NCBI GenBank assembly: GCA_934101495.1
Contig: CAKORG010000009.1
Coordinates: 1 to 33,546 of the forward strand
DNA: 33,546 bases
Direction of reading: 5' to 3'
DNA from: an uncultured Bacilli bacterium
GTDB taxonomy: Bacteria; Bacillota_I; Bacilli_A; RF39; UBA660
Positions 1-7,811 of this stretch are shown here, piece by piece (the stretch's first letter is position 1; every line of letters begins with the position of its first letter). Under the pieces are notes generated by a model that saw only the letters and a list, made by a program, of their open reading frames with translations, was not told the origin of the DNA and ran no database searches. The position numbers and the translations under genes are program-made.

Positions 1-579
1 GAAATCGAAGAAATGGAAAAGAATGGTACATTTGATTTACTTCCTAAAAAAGAAGTTGTTGGACTTAAAAAGGAATATGAAAAATTAAATAAAGTACTAT
101 GTGGTATCCGTGCAATGGATAAACTTCCTCAAGCATTAATTATTGTAGACCCTAAGAAAGAATACAATGCAATTAAAGAAGCTAGAAAGTTAAATATTCC
201 AGTATTTGGTGTAGTTGATACTAACTGTGATCCTGATGATGTTGATTATGTTATTCCAGGAAATGATGATGCTGTAAGAAGTATTAAAGTTATGTTAGGA
301 GTTTTAACAAATGCTATTTGTGAAGCAAACGAACTTCCACTAGATGATTACGTAACTGAAGATGACAAAAAAGCATCTACAAAAGAAGAAGTTAAAGAAA
401 CTAAAGCTGAAGAAGTAAAAGTTGATGAATCAGTTTTAGAAGAAATGAAAGAAATGGAAAAAGCTGATGAACTTGATGGAAAGACATTAGCAGACCTTAA
501 AAGATTAGCTAAAGAAGCTGGTATTAAAGGTTATTCAACAATGAAAAAAGACGAATTAGTTGCAAAACTAAGTGAATAA
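1..579 (+). CDS. rpsB: 30S ribosomal protein uS2, 5' end outside window
   Basis: This is the C-terminal 192 residues of ribosomal protein S2, a small-subunit protein needed for S1 and mRNA docking. The reading frame is open from base 1; the Met at 13 is internal (the family reads E-x-M-E-K-N-G-T-F here). Family landmarks are LPKKEV, the IRAMDKLPQAL segment, VDTNCDPD and the IPGNDDA motif. The S2 fold should end near NAICEANEL (base ~340). Beyond it are an acidic Lys/Glu-rich linker (about 350-470) and a terminal helix-rich segment (about 475-575) with the L..LK.LAKEAGIKGYS..KKDEL pattern of SAP/Rho-N domains, an addition most S2 proteins lack. It is followed 11 bp later by tsf, the conserved operon partner. 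Confidence 0.95.
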   Translation, partial: EIEEMEKNGTFDLLPKKEVVGLKKEYEKLNKVLCGIRAMDKLPQALIIVDPKKEYNAIKEARKLNIPVFGVVDTNCDPDDVDYVIPGNDDAVRSIKVMLGVLTNAICEANELPLDDYVTEDDKKASTKEEVKETKAEEVKVDESVLEEMKEMEKADELDGKTLADLKRLAKEAGIKGYSTMKKDELVAKLSE

Positions 580-590
580 GGAGGATATTT

Positions 591-1469
591 ATGGAAGTAA
601 CTGCAAGTATGGTTAAAGATTTACGTGAAGCTACTGGAGCAGGAATGATGGATTGTAAAAAAGCTTTAGCAGAAACTAATGGAAACATGGATGAAGCTGT
701 TAATTATCTAAGAGAAAAAGGTATAGCTAAATCTGCTAAAAAAGAATCTAGAATAGCTGCCGAAGGACTAGCAAATATTTACGTAGATGGAAATAAAGCT
801 GTAATCCTAGAAGTAAATAGTGAAACAGACTTTGTTAGTAAAAATGAAGAATTTAAAGAAATGATTAACACAATTGGTAAAGCTCTTTTAACTAGTGATG
901 TTAAAACAGTTGAAGAAGCTAAAGAACTTCAAACTGAAGAAGGTACAGTTGGTGAATTAATTATTAATAAAACTGCTAAAATTGGTGAAAAATTATCTTT
1001 AAGAAGATTTGAAATTTTAACTAAAGCAGATGATGAACATTTTGGTGCATATATTCACATGGGTGGAAAAATTGCTGTGTTAACAATTGTTAAAGGTGCA
1101 TCTGAAGATATTGCCAAAGATGTGGCAATGCAAGCAGCTGCTATGAAACCACTTTATTTAAATATTAGTGATGTTCCTGCAGATGTTCTTGATAATGAAA
1201 AAAATGTTTTAAAAGAACAAGCTATGAATGAAGGTAAACCAGCAGAAATTGCTGAAAAAATGGTTCAAGGTAGAATTCAAAAATTCTATAAAGAAATATG
1301 TTTAGCAGAACAACCATTTATTAAAGATGGTGATGTATCAGTTGCTAAATATGTAGCTAACAATGGTGGAGAAATATTAAAAATGGTACGTTATGAAGTA
1401 GGCGAAGGAATGGAAAAAAGAAATGATAACTTTGCTGAAGAAGTAATGAACCAAGTGAAAGGTAATTAA
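591..1469 (+). CDS. tsf: Elongation factor Ts
   Basis: EF-Ts is the cytosolic GDP/GTP exchange factor for EF-Tu. The 292-residue product has the N-terminal UBA-like domain with the diagnostic LREATGAGMMDCKKAL stretch (residues ~11-26) and the TDFVSKNE motif (~80) that contacts EF-Tu, followed by the two core repeats. The length is normal for Bacillota. The start has a strong AGGAGG 6-7 bases upstream. It is cotranscribed with rpsB (11 bp gap) and closed by a hairpin terminator just after its stop. In many Bacillota pyrH and frr follow directly; here about 5.7 kb of unrelated genes separates tsf from frr. Confidence 0.98.
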   Translation: MEVTASMVKDLREATGAGMMDCKKALAETNGNMDEAVNYLREKGIAKSAKKESRIAAEGLANIYVDGNKAVILEVNSETDFVSKNEEFKEMINTIGKALLTSDVKTVEEAKELQTEEGTVGELIINKTAKIGEKLSLRRFEILTKADDEHFGAYIHMGGKIAVLTIVKGASEDIAKDVAMQAAAMKPLYLNISDVPADVLDNEKNVLKEQAMNEGKPAEIAEKMVQGRIQKFYKEICLAEQPFIKDGDVSVAKYVANNGGEILKMVRYEVGEGMEKRNDNFAEEVMNQVKGN

Positions 1470-1473
1470 TTAA

Positions 1474-1504
1474 AGTGACCCTGAAAGTGGGTTGCTTTTT
1501 TTTC
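1474..1504 (+). terminator. Rho-independent terminator after tsf
   Basis: The arms GTGACCC and GGGTTGC pair (two G-U pairs), with an added A-T pair at the base and a run of eight or more T. It ends the rpsB-tsf transcript. Confidence 0.85.
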
Positions 1505-1545
1505 TTATTTGTGCTATTCTATTAAAAAGAATTGGAGATGGATTT

Positions 1546-2337
1546 ATGGATAAGAACAAATCATTTTACTTAACATTAGTTGTAGTATTTTGCGTTGTAC
1601 TTTCAGGGCTTGGTGGTTATTTTATAGGAACTCATTTTGGTGAAAAAGAAACTATTAAAAATGAAGTAAAACAAGATGAAGAAATAAATGCTAGCAATAT
1701 TAAAGTAGCTGATTTAAATAGCTATGTTTATACAGCATTATATAGTTATTTAAAAAGTGGTGAAAAAAGTTTAACTAATTATTTAAATAATTTAAGTAAT
1801 GATCAAAAATTATATGTAGCAGGACTTTTAAATTTTGAGGATGAAGATAACAAATACAATAATAAAAAATATAGTGATTTAAAAAATAGATTAATAGATA
1901 TATTTGGAACAGATTTAAATCTTCAAGCAAAAGATTATTATACACTTGCAGATGATAAAGAGCCTTTATTTATATATAATAAAAAAACAGATGAGTTTGT
2001 TTATAATGAAAATACAATTGGAACTGATGCTTTAGTGAATTTTGAACTTAGCAATATTTATAATTATAAATTAAAAGACAAAAAAATAGAAAATAATGAA
2101 CTAGTAATAACTTATTATGGATTATATGCTTACCAAGATGAAATAGGACCAACAACACTATCAAATACCAAAAATATTGAAAGAATACTAAATTATGAAG
2201 AAGAAAGTAATGGTATGACTGATGAAGAGTATTTAGAAAAAGCATTTAGTAATAATAAAGATGATTTCTTTAAATTTAGTTATATTTATAAAAAAGTAAA
2301 TGATAAATATGTTTTGGTAGATTTTAAAGTAAAGTAG
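1546..2337 (+). CDS. Membrane-anchored hypothetical protein
   Basis: I do not recognise the family. The 263-residue product has a short basic N-terminus (MDKNKS), one hydrophobic helix (about residues 8-27, rich in Val/Leu/Gly) and a hydrophilic, Asn/Lys/Asp-rich remainder, so it is probably an extracytoplasmic domain tethered to the membrane. The ATG at 1546 has GGAG 8 bases upstream; the frame extends back to a TTG at 1492, but that lies inside the tsf terminator and has no ribosome site. It stands alone between two terminators (after tsf, and 2344-2372), so it is probably a single-gene unit. The C-terminal part alternates short hydrophobic and charged stretches, suggesting a beta-rich fold. 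Function unknown. Confidence 0.75.
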   Translation: MDKNKSFYLTLVVVFCVVLSGLGGYFIGTHFGEKETIKNEVKQDEEINASNIKVADLNSYVYTALYSYLKSGEKSLTNYLNNLSNDQKLYVAGLLNFEDEDNKYNNKKYSDLKNRLIDIFGTDLNLQAKDYYTLADDKEPLFIYNKKTDEFVYNENTIGTDALVNFELSNIYNYKLKDKKIENNELVITYYGLYAYQDEIGPTTLSNTKNIERILNYEEESNGMTDEEYLEKAFSNNKDDFFKFSYIYKKVNDKYVLVDFKVK

Positions 2338-2343
2338 TATTTA

Positions 2344-2372
2344 AGAGTGCTTATTGAAAGTACTCTTTTTTT
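2344..2372 (+). terminator. Rho-independent terminator
   Basis: Arms AGAGTGCT and AGTACTCT with a short loop, then seven T. It closes the single-gene unit 1546-2337. Confidence 0.8.
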
Positions 2373-2390
2373 AAAATTAGTTAAAATAGC

Positions 2391-2419
2391 TTGACATTCC
2401 AGCTGATAAGTAGTAGTAT
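2391..2419 (+). promoter_or_regulatory. Promoter of the VWA/OmpA operon
   Basis: A perfect TTGACA (2391-2396), a 17-base spacer and TAGTAT (2414-2419, four of six to consensus) lie 24 bases before the first ATG of the operon, directly after the upstream terminator. Confidence 0.6.
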
Positions 2420-2443
2420 ATACCGAAAAAAGAGGGAATTGGT

Positions 2444-3613
2444 ATGAGAAAAAATGGAAGCAAATTAAATGTTTTATTATTGATTGTCATGGTTATTTTG
2501 TTAGTATATATTTTAAAAAATAACAAAGATGATAAAGTTAAAAATGATTCATCATGTGATGCAGTTGTAATAGTAGTGGGTAATACTAAGTATTCACCTG
2601 AACCTAATTTTAGTAATATTTCTTCATTTGAAAAAATAATTAAAGATGTATTTTATAATACAGAAAGTGGTAAAAAAGCAAATGTTACAATAATATCAGC
2701 AACAGAAAATCCTAAAACAATAGAAATAGATGAAAAATATGATGTTTCACCTGCAGCTAATGATGTTGCTACAAAGGAAAATTTAAATCTATTTATTAAG
2801 GGAATAAACAAAGCTGTTTCATCATCACCATCTGAATCTGGGGCAGATTATTTTGAAGCTATAAGAATTGCTGCTGAAATTGTTAAAAATGCTAGTAATC
2901 CAATGATAATGATTTATGGTTCTGGTTTATCTGATAGTGGTATTTTAAACTTTGCTTTTGATAATGTACTAGAAAAGTATAATGAAAATAGTGATTATGT
3001 AAAAGATTTACTTGAAGAAAATGGTAAAATAAAAAATGGCGAATATAATAACGTTCCGACACTTTGGTACGGTGCTGGACAAGTTGTTGGAAAACAAAAA
3101 GAATTGAAAGAATGGATAAATGTTTTAAAAAATGTTTATAGGGATGCTTTAAGTTATTTAGGGCTAGATGTATCATTTGAACAAGTTAATGTTTCATCAT
3201 CTACGAAAAGTGTTGAAAGTGATTACGAAGTAAACAGGACTTTTATAGACACATTAGAAAGTGGAGATGAAATAGACTTAACAGAAAGATATGCTGAGTT
3301 TTATCCTGATAAAGATACACTAAAAAATGCAGCGGAAGTTACAAACTATTTAACAGAATTTTCTAAGAAAATAATTAATGCTAATTCTAAAATAAAAGTG
3401 GTTGGATATCAAACAACATGTGCAACTACTAGAGATTTAGGTTATGCTAGAGCTAAAACTATTGCCAGTATTCTAATTTCTTTAGGAGTTTCAGAAAACA
3501 ATATTGAGGTGGATGGAGTTGCTGGTCCACCGGATGATCGCGTTGAAAACCCAAAATGTGGTAGTAAAGGAATTGCTGCAGAACATAGAACAGTGAGAAT
3601 TACGGTGAAGTAG
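2444..3613 (+). CDS. Single-pass membrane protein with VWA-like and C-terminal OmpA-like domains
   Basis: The 389-residue product starts with a basic tip and one transmembrane helix (residues ~9-24), so the bulk is probably extracytoplasmic. Residues ~40-190 look like a von Willebrand A (Rossmann-like) fold: a hydrophobic strand AVVIVVGN, a central SGADYFEAIRIAAEIV helix and the strand MIMIYGSGLSDSG. The usual DxSxS metal site is absent. Residues ~275-389 fit the OmpA/MotB peptidoglycan-binding pattern: strand IKVVGYQT, the L-x-x-ARAK helix, LISLGVSENNIEVDGVAG, and a final HRTVRITV matching the NRRVxI end. Start supported by GAGGG upstream. First gene of a four-gene operon; the next begins 1 bp after its stop. 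It may anchor an envelope complex to the wall. Domain calls are by pattern, not by search. Confidence 0.7.
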   Translation: MRKNGSKLNVLLLIVMVILLVYILKNNKDDKVKNDSSCDAVVIVVGNTKYSPEPNFSNISSFEKIIKDVFYNTESGKKANVTIISATENPKTIEIDEKYDVSPAANDVATKENLNLFIKGINKAVSSSPSESGADYFEAIRIAAEIVKNASNPMIMIYGSGLSDSGILNFAFDNVLEKYNENSDYVKDLLEENGKIKNGEYNNVPTLWYGAGQVVGKQKELKEWINVLKNVYRDALSYLGLDVSFEQVNVSSSTKSVESDYEVNRTFIDTLESGDEIDLTERYAEFYPDKDTLKNAAEVTNYLTEFSKKIINANSKIKVVGYQTTCATTRDLGYARAKTIASILISLGVSENNIEVDGVAGPPDDRVENPKCGSKGIAAEHRTVRITVK

Positions 3614-3614
3614 T

Positions 3615-4577
3615 ATGTATAGAAATGGACTTAAGATATATAATGCCTATGTTATTATAAATAAAATTTATAATGTTGTTTTTATCTTATTATTTTCTTT
3701 TCTATTTTTTCTTTTAAATGTATTAATTTTTGGGACAGGTAATATAAATTATGTCACAATTATTCATTTAATTTTATTAGCGGTTTTAGCAGCTTTTATA
3801 TATACAGATGATCAAAGTTATTCTATAATGTATGCAATAATATTTATAATCTTTATGATAATTTTACTTGGAGTGCCAACAATAAAAAATATTAAAACGA
3901 GTAAAGATATGCTTACTATAGCACTTCTTGTATTTCCAATTCTTATGTTATCGCTTGAAGCAATCAGATATGGGGGAGTATCGGTATATTTTCTTAAAAT
4001 TATAGATTTTTTGAAAAGCAAAATTGATTATTTAAAAATAAAGAAGGAATTAAAGAAACAGAAACTAAATATGTCAACATTTAAAACTAATACTTTACAT
4101 TATGAAGTTTTGGAAATAAAAAGGGATGCCATACTTGATAAAATGATTAATGAGTTTAAAGATACTAATAAAAAAGCAAAAATACTAAAAGAAGAACTAA
4201 TAGATGATAAGAAAGATATTGAAAGAGAAATAACTGAAATTGAAAAAAAGATAAATGTTAATATTTCAGAAAAAAATATCACAGAGTCAGCTTTTCAAAA
4301 GTATTATTTACAAGAAGAAAATAAGAAATTACATAAAAAACTAAAAGAAACTAAAGAAAGACTTCTAAAAGTAATTAGAAGAATTGATGAATTAGAAATA
4401 AAAAAAGCAGCGTTTTATAAAAACACAATATGCAGTATTGAGAAAATATGTAATGATTTTGATATAAGAAGAAATTATTATATGAGTTTTATAACTAAAG
4501 ATTTATCAGAAAATTTAAAAATTAAAATAAATAAACCATTTAAAAAATATGAATATAATTTGGAAGGGGGTAATTAG
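3615..4577 (+). CDS. Four-TM protein with long cytoplasmic coiled coil, unknown function
   Basis: The 320-residue product has four hydrophobic helices in its first ~120 residues (about 17-39, 44-64, 69-88 and 99-118), then a Lys/Glu-rich tail of about 190 residues with heptad-like spacing (strongest ~175-265), predicted as a coiled coil on the cytoplasmic side. I do not recognise a family. The gene begins 1 bp after the VWA/OmpA gene and its end abuts the next gene (1 bp gap), so translation is probably coupled. A multi-TM protein with a cytoplasmic coil beside a single-TM OmpA protein recalls the architecture of stator-type pairs (MotA/MotB, ZorA/ZorB), but I see no MotA sequence motif; the likeness is in layout only. 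Confidence 0.7.
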   Translation: MYRNGLKIYNAYVIINKIYNVVFILLFSFLFFLLNVLIFGTGNINYVTIIHLILLAVLAAFIYTDDQSYSIMYAIIFIIFMIILLGVPTIKNIKTSKDMLTIALLVFPILMLSLEAIRYGGVSVYFLKIIDFLKSKIDYLKIKKELKKQKLNMSTFKTNTLHYEVLEIKRDAILDKMINEFKDTNKKAKILKEELIDDKKDIEREITEIEKKINVNISEKNITESAFQKYYLQEENKKLHKKLKETKERLLKVIRRIDELEIKKAAFYKNTICSIEKICNDFDIRRNYYMSFITKDLSENLKIKINKPFKKYEYNLEGGN

Positions 4578-4578
4578 T

Positions 4579-5016
4579 ATGAACTTTGTAAATAACTGGA
4601 AAAAACCTAAAATTAGAACTAGTAAAATGAAAAAAAGATTTTTGAAAAGAATAAAAGGCAGTGCTTTAAGAGAAATTAAAAGAAAGAAACTTATGGATCC
4701 AAAAGCATTATTTTATCTCCATAAATATATAAATTCCAGATTTGAAAAGGGGAAAACTGAAATATATACTGATTACTTTAAAGAACAAAATAAAATTGAT
4801 GAATTATATGCTCTTGGTATAGCTGAAACAATTAAGTTACTTGAAGAGTACAAAATTCAAATGAACAAAATGTATGAAAATGAAAAATCATATAAAAAAG
4901 CAGCAGAAAGATTAGATAGTGAATCTTTTATAGCACCATCAATTATTGAAGATGATTATAAATTATTACTTGATGAATTTACAAAACTAAATGAAATATT
5001 AGATTGGAAAAATTAA
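4579..5016 (+). CDS. Small basic helical protein of the same operon
   Basis: A 145-residue soluble protein without a signal or membrane segment. The first ~45 residues are very basic (many Lys/Arg), the rest is predicted helical with Glu/Lys pairs. The ATG at 4579 has an AAGGGGG ribosome site 8 bases upstream; an in-frame ATG at 4549 lies inside the preceding gene and lacks one. Its stop is 2 bp before the next ATG. No family recognised. Its position between two polytopic proteins with cytoplasmic tails suggests a cytoplasmic subunit or adaptor of the same complex (inference). Confidence 0.7.
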   Translation: MNFVNNWKKPKIRTSKMKKRFLKRIKGSALREIKRKKLMDPKALFYLHKYINSRFEKGKTEIYTDYFKEQNKIDELYALGIAETIKLLEEYKIQMNKMYENEKSYKKAAERLDSESFIAPSIIEDDYKLLLDEFTKLNEILDWKN

Positions 5017-5018
5017 TT

Positions 5019-5729
5019 ATGAAAGAAAGAAATGAAATAGGTTTACAAATTCCTTATTTATCACTTGTATTTATTCTAATATGTATACTTAGTGAAGTTA
5101 CAGATGCAATATTACTTGTTGATGTTTTAAGTAGAACATTATCGTCACTACCAACCTTTTTAGTGTGGATTGTTTCATGCATCACTGGTTCAATTTGTTT
5201 CTTTTCCATGGCATTTGAAGGTTTCTGTAAAGCTCGAAATGAAGACCATAATCCCATTATAGGTATAATTATCTGGGCGACACTTGGAGTTGTTCTTATA
5301 TGGCTTAGAATTAATTCTGCATTGCTTGATTTTACTTCTTTGAAAGAATTCTTTCAAAGCCGAGATGTTACGATGGGAATACTTCAAATAGTTTTGTATT
5401 TAGGTACAGGTTTTATGACATATGCTTGTTCTAAAAAGATAACAAAAGCTGTTATTTGTGAGTATTTTTTAACTAAAATAAAGTATAAGAAAAATTATGA
5501 ATATTTAGAAGATTTAAAAACAGAAATAATGCTTAATATATCATGTCTACGTAATTATAGTTTGTATACCAATAGATTAGATAATTATTATGAAAAAATG
5601 GATGGAGAAATAGAATTTTGTAAAAAAGAAGTAGAAGCTTTAGTAGAATCAAAAATGGCATGCTATGTTGAACCTGATATAATGGATAAGATGTATAAAT
5701 ATAGTATTCGAAAAAGTAAAAGTGAATAG
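5019..5729 (+). CDS. Second four-TM protein with cytoplasmic helical tail
   Basis: The 236-residue product has four hydrophobic segments (about residues 13-33, 46-66, 80-98 and 120-138) and then ~90 residues of charged helix. This is the same plan as the 3615 gene but without obvious sequence identity. ATG 5019 is 2 bp after the preceding stop; an in-frame TTG at 5004 would overlap it and is possible because the ribosome site is weak. A conserved-looking Cys pair occurs near the last TM. It is the last gene of the operon and is followed by a clear terminator. Function unknown. Confidence 0.7.
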   Translation: MKERNEIGLQIPYLSLVFILICILSEVTDAILLVDVLSRTLSSLPTFLVWIVSCITGSICFFSMAFEGFCKARNEDHNPIIGIIIWATLGVVLIWLRINSALLDFTSLKEFFQSRDVTMGILQIVLYLGTGFMTYACSKKITKAVICEYFLTKIKYKKNYEYLEDLKTEIMLNISCLRNYSLYTNRLDNYYEKMDGEIEFCKKEVEALVESKMACYVEPDIMDKMYKYSIRKSKSE

Positions 5730-5735
5730 TTGATA

Positions 5736-5763
5736 GAAAGAGTTTTAAACTTTTTCTTTTTTT
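5736..5763 (+). terminator. Rho-independent terminator of the four-gene operon
   Basis: Arms GAAAGAGTTT and AAACTTTTTC (one G-U pair) with a tight loop and a seven-T tail. Confidence 0.85.
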
Positions 5764-5804
5764 GACAAAAAATTTACATATATAGGTTAAGTCCACTTTA
5801 TAAT
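5762..5804 (+). promoter_or_regulatory. Possible promoter elements before the thioredoxin-fold gene
   Basis: A TTGACA (5762-5767) overlaps the terminator tail and a perfect TATAAT lies at 5799-5804, but the 31-base spacing is too long for them to be partners. TTTACA at 5773-5778 (20-base spacer) is an alternative -35. The TATAAT is the convincing part. Confidence 0.35.
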
Positions 5805-5845
5805 AAAGCAAAATTTTGGTAAAATATAAATGGAGATGTAGTTTG

Positions 5846-6454
5846 ATGGAAAAAATATATATTAAAAATGAAAAACTATTTAAAAATAAAACTCAAATGG
5901 TAATTTATTTAATAATTTTTTGTTTACTAATTTATGGCTTTATATATTTAGGTAAAAAAGATTATAAAGTAAAGGTAAGTGATAATGAAAGGTTTGCAAG
6001 TGAATTTAGTTTAGTATCTAAAGATAATGTTTTTAAATATGTAAATGCAACTGATGCCAGAATGGTAGCTAAAGGTGCTAAAGGTATAGTACTTTTTGGA
6101 ACTAAAAATGAATGGGTTAATTATTATGCTTATATGGTAAATAAAGTAGCTAAAGAAGTTGGAGTAAAAGAAATATATTATTATGATTTTACTAAAAATA
6201 GAAAAGATAATAATGGAACTTATGAAGATATAGTTAAGACTCTAGGTAATTATGTAACATATAATGATAAAGGTGTAGCAGAAATATATGCACCGACACT
6301 TCTTGTTGTAAGTAATGATGAAGTACTTTTATTTGATAGCGAAACTTCTTTCATAACTGGAGAAATAACACCTAGTACATATTGGAATAGTGCAAAAAAA
6401 GAAACAAAAGAAAATGAAATAAGAGAAACTTTTATAAAATATTTAAATAAATAG
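5846..6454 (+). CDS. Membrane-anchored thioredoxin-fold protein lacking the CxxC
   Basis: A 202-residue protein with one N-terminal transmembrane helix (residues ~19-36) and a soluble domain whose pattern matches a thioredoxin fold: strand GIVLFGTKNEW where the catalytic CxxC normally follows, helix YYAYMVNKVAKEVGV, strand EIYYYDF, and the APTLLVV cis-proline strand (~150), then a helix at the end. Both active-site cysteines are missing, and I see no Cys in the soluble domain, so it cannot be a classical oxidoreductase. It resembles the thioredoxin-like accessory proteins of Bacillota (bacteriocin transport accessory type). ATG 5846 has GGAG 10 bases upstream. It shares an operon with the next gene (8 bp gap). 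Confidence 0.65.
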   Translation: MEKIYIKNEKLFKNKTQMVIYLIIFCLLIYGFIYLGKKDYKVKVSDNERFASEFSLVSKDNVFKYVNATDARMVAKGAKGIVLFGTKNEWVNYYAYMVNKVAKEVGVKEIYYYDFTKNRKDNNGTYEDIVKTLGNYVTYNDKGVAEIYAPTLLVVSNDEVLLFDSETSFITGEITPSTYWNSAKKETKENEIRETFIKYLNK

Positions 6455-6462
6455 AGGTATAT

Positions 6463-7227
6463 ATGGATAGTACAAAAAATAAAATAGGTGTTATATTTCT
6501 AGGTATTGTTCTTTTAATATTTATAGTAGGTGGTTACTTTTTTATGAAATATATGGTAAATAATCCTACGAAAGAAAAAAAGAAGGGTATCGTAGAATTA
6601 ACAAATGAAGTAAGAATAAATAATAAAAAAGATTATATTTATTTTGATAATACTATAGAAATAGTAGATGATATATTTAAACAAGATGTAATACTAAATT
6701 TTAAAGGTTTAGAGAATGAAAATAGTAAACTTCATAATGAACTTGAAGAATTATCAAAAAAAGAAGTTAAAGTAACAAATGAAGAAATACCTGAAGGAGT
6801 AACTTGTGAAAATGACTTATATAGTTTTTCTTATCGAACTTATGAAGTAACAGAATTTGGTGATTATGCAAGTGTAGTTATTATAGATTATAATTATAAT
6901 TGTGTAAATGGTAGTATTCCAACTAATATAAAATCATATGTAATTAGCAAAGATACAGGTAATATTATAACAAATGAAGAATTATTAAAAATATTTGAAG
7001 CCACTGATGATAAAATAATAGAAAGTGTAAATAAAAGACTAGCAGATACACAAGTACTTGATGGAGATGTCGGTGTAATTGATACAGAAAATACTATAAA
7101 TGATGTTAAAACAGGTACTTTTGGAACAAATAAAGCTTTAAGTATTAGCAAAAATGGCAAATTAGTTATTAATTTTATTGTAAAATCTAATAAAATTAAT
7201 TATAATGATAGTGTAGAATTAAATTAA
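6463..7227 (+). CDS. Membrane-anchored DUF3298/RsiV-like protein
   Basis: A 254-residue protein with one TM helix (residues ~9-30) and an extracytoplasmic domain. Residues ~115-250 fit the DUF4163/DUF3298 pattern found in PdaC and RsiV: a beta-strand with paired Cys (TCEND, YNCVNG), the segment NIKSYVISKDTGNIITNEELL resembling the family's 'FDLKTGK-x-ITLEDLL', and a late strand with NGKLVINF. It starts with an AGAGG ribosome site 8 bp after the thioredoxin-fold gene. It is 11 bp upstream of frr, so it probably drives cotranscription with it. The same domain occurs at the N-terminus of the deacetylase at 12689. Confidence 0.6.
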   Translation: MDSTKNKIGVIFLGIVLLIFIVGGYFFMKYMVNNPTKEKKKGIVELTNEVRINNKKDYIYFDNTIEIVDDIFKQDVILNFKGLENENSKLHNELEELSKKEVKVTNEEIPEGVTCENDLYSFSYRTYEVTEFGDYASVVIIDYNYNCVNGSIPTNIKSYVISKDTGNIITNEELLKIFEATDDKIIESVNKRLADTQVLDGDVGVIDTENTINDVKTGTFGTNKALSISKNGKLVINFIVKSNKINYNDSVELN

Positions 7228-7237
7228 AGGAGAAATT

Positions 7238-7765
7238 ATGGATTCAGAGAAAAAGATGATATCAACAATTGAAAGTTTAAAAAATAAACTTACAACAATT
7301 AGAGCAGGGAGAGCTAATCCAGCAATGTTAAATGGTATAATGGTTAGTTATTATGGGGCACCAACACCAATTCAAAGTGTGGCAAATATTACAGTTCCTG
7401 AAGCTAGACAATTATTTGTTAAACCTTTTGATAGAAGTACACTTAAAGATATTGAAAGAGCAATAAATGAAGCTAATTTAGGAATAGCACCAACTAATAA
7501 TGGAGAAATGATTATTTTAACTATTCCAGAACTAACTGAAGATAGAAGGAGAGAATATGTTAAACAAGCAAAAGCTATCGGAGAAGAAGCAAAAGTAGCT
7601 CTTAGAAATATTAGACAAGATGCTAATAATGAAATTAAAAAAGAAGAATATCCTGAAGATGAAGAAAAAATGTATTTAGAAGAGATTCAAGAATTAATTA
7701 CTAAATATAATAAAATTGTTGATGATGAAATTAAAGTTAAAGAACAAGAATTAATGCAAGTTTAA
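7238..7765 (+). CDS. frr: Ribosome recycling factor
   Basis: RRF splits the post-termination ribosome together with EF-G. The 175-residue product contains the diagnostic TIRAGRANPAML (~21), the YYGAPTPIQSVANITVPEAR hinge region, KDIERAINEANLGIAPTNNG and the ELTEDRRREYVKQAK helix. It is about ten residues shorter than the usual 185 because the N-terminal helix begins late; AAGGAG precedes the chosen ATG by 7 bases. pyrH, its usual upstream neighbour, is absent; instead it follows the DUF3298-like gene. Its last codons form the left arm of its own terminator. Confidence 0.97.
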   Translation: MDSEKKMISTIESLKNKLTTIRAGRANPAMLNGIMVSYYGAPTPIQSVANITVPEARQLFVKPFDRSTLKDIERAINEANLGIAPTNNGEMIILTIPELTEDRRREYVKQAKAIGEEAKVALRNIRQDANNEIKKEEYPEDEEKMYLEEIQELITKYNKIVDDEIKVKEQELMQV

Positions 7766-7779
7766 TTCTTGTTTTTTTA
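7744..7779 (+). terminator. Terminator overlapping the frr stop codon
   Basis: An 11-bp perfect stem, ACAAGAATTAA (7744-7754) with TTAATTCTTGT (7762-7772), followed by seven T. The left arm lies within the last frr codons and the TAA stop falls in the stem. Confidence 0.9.
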
Positions 7780-7811
7780 TATTAATATAACAACCTATAC
7801 TAAATTTATAT

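Noticed and set aside
2444..5729. Calling the operon Zorya or a MotAB stator
   Set aside because: Only the layout agrees. No MotA/ZorA motif and no ZorC/D/E nuclease or helicase gene is near, so the name is not supported.
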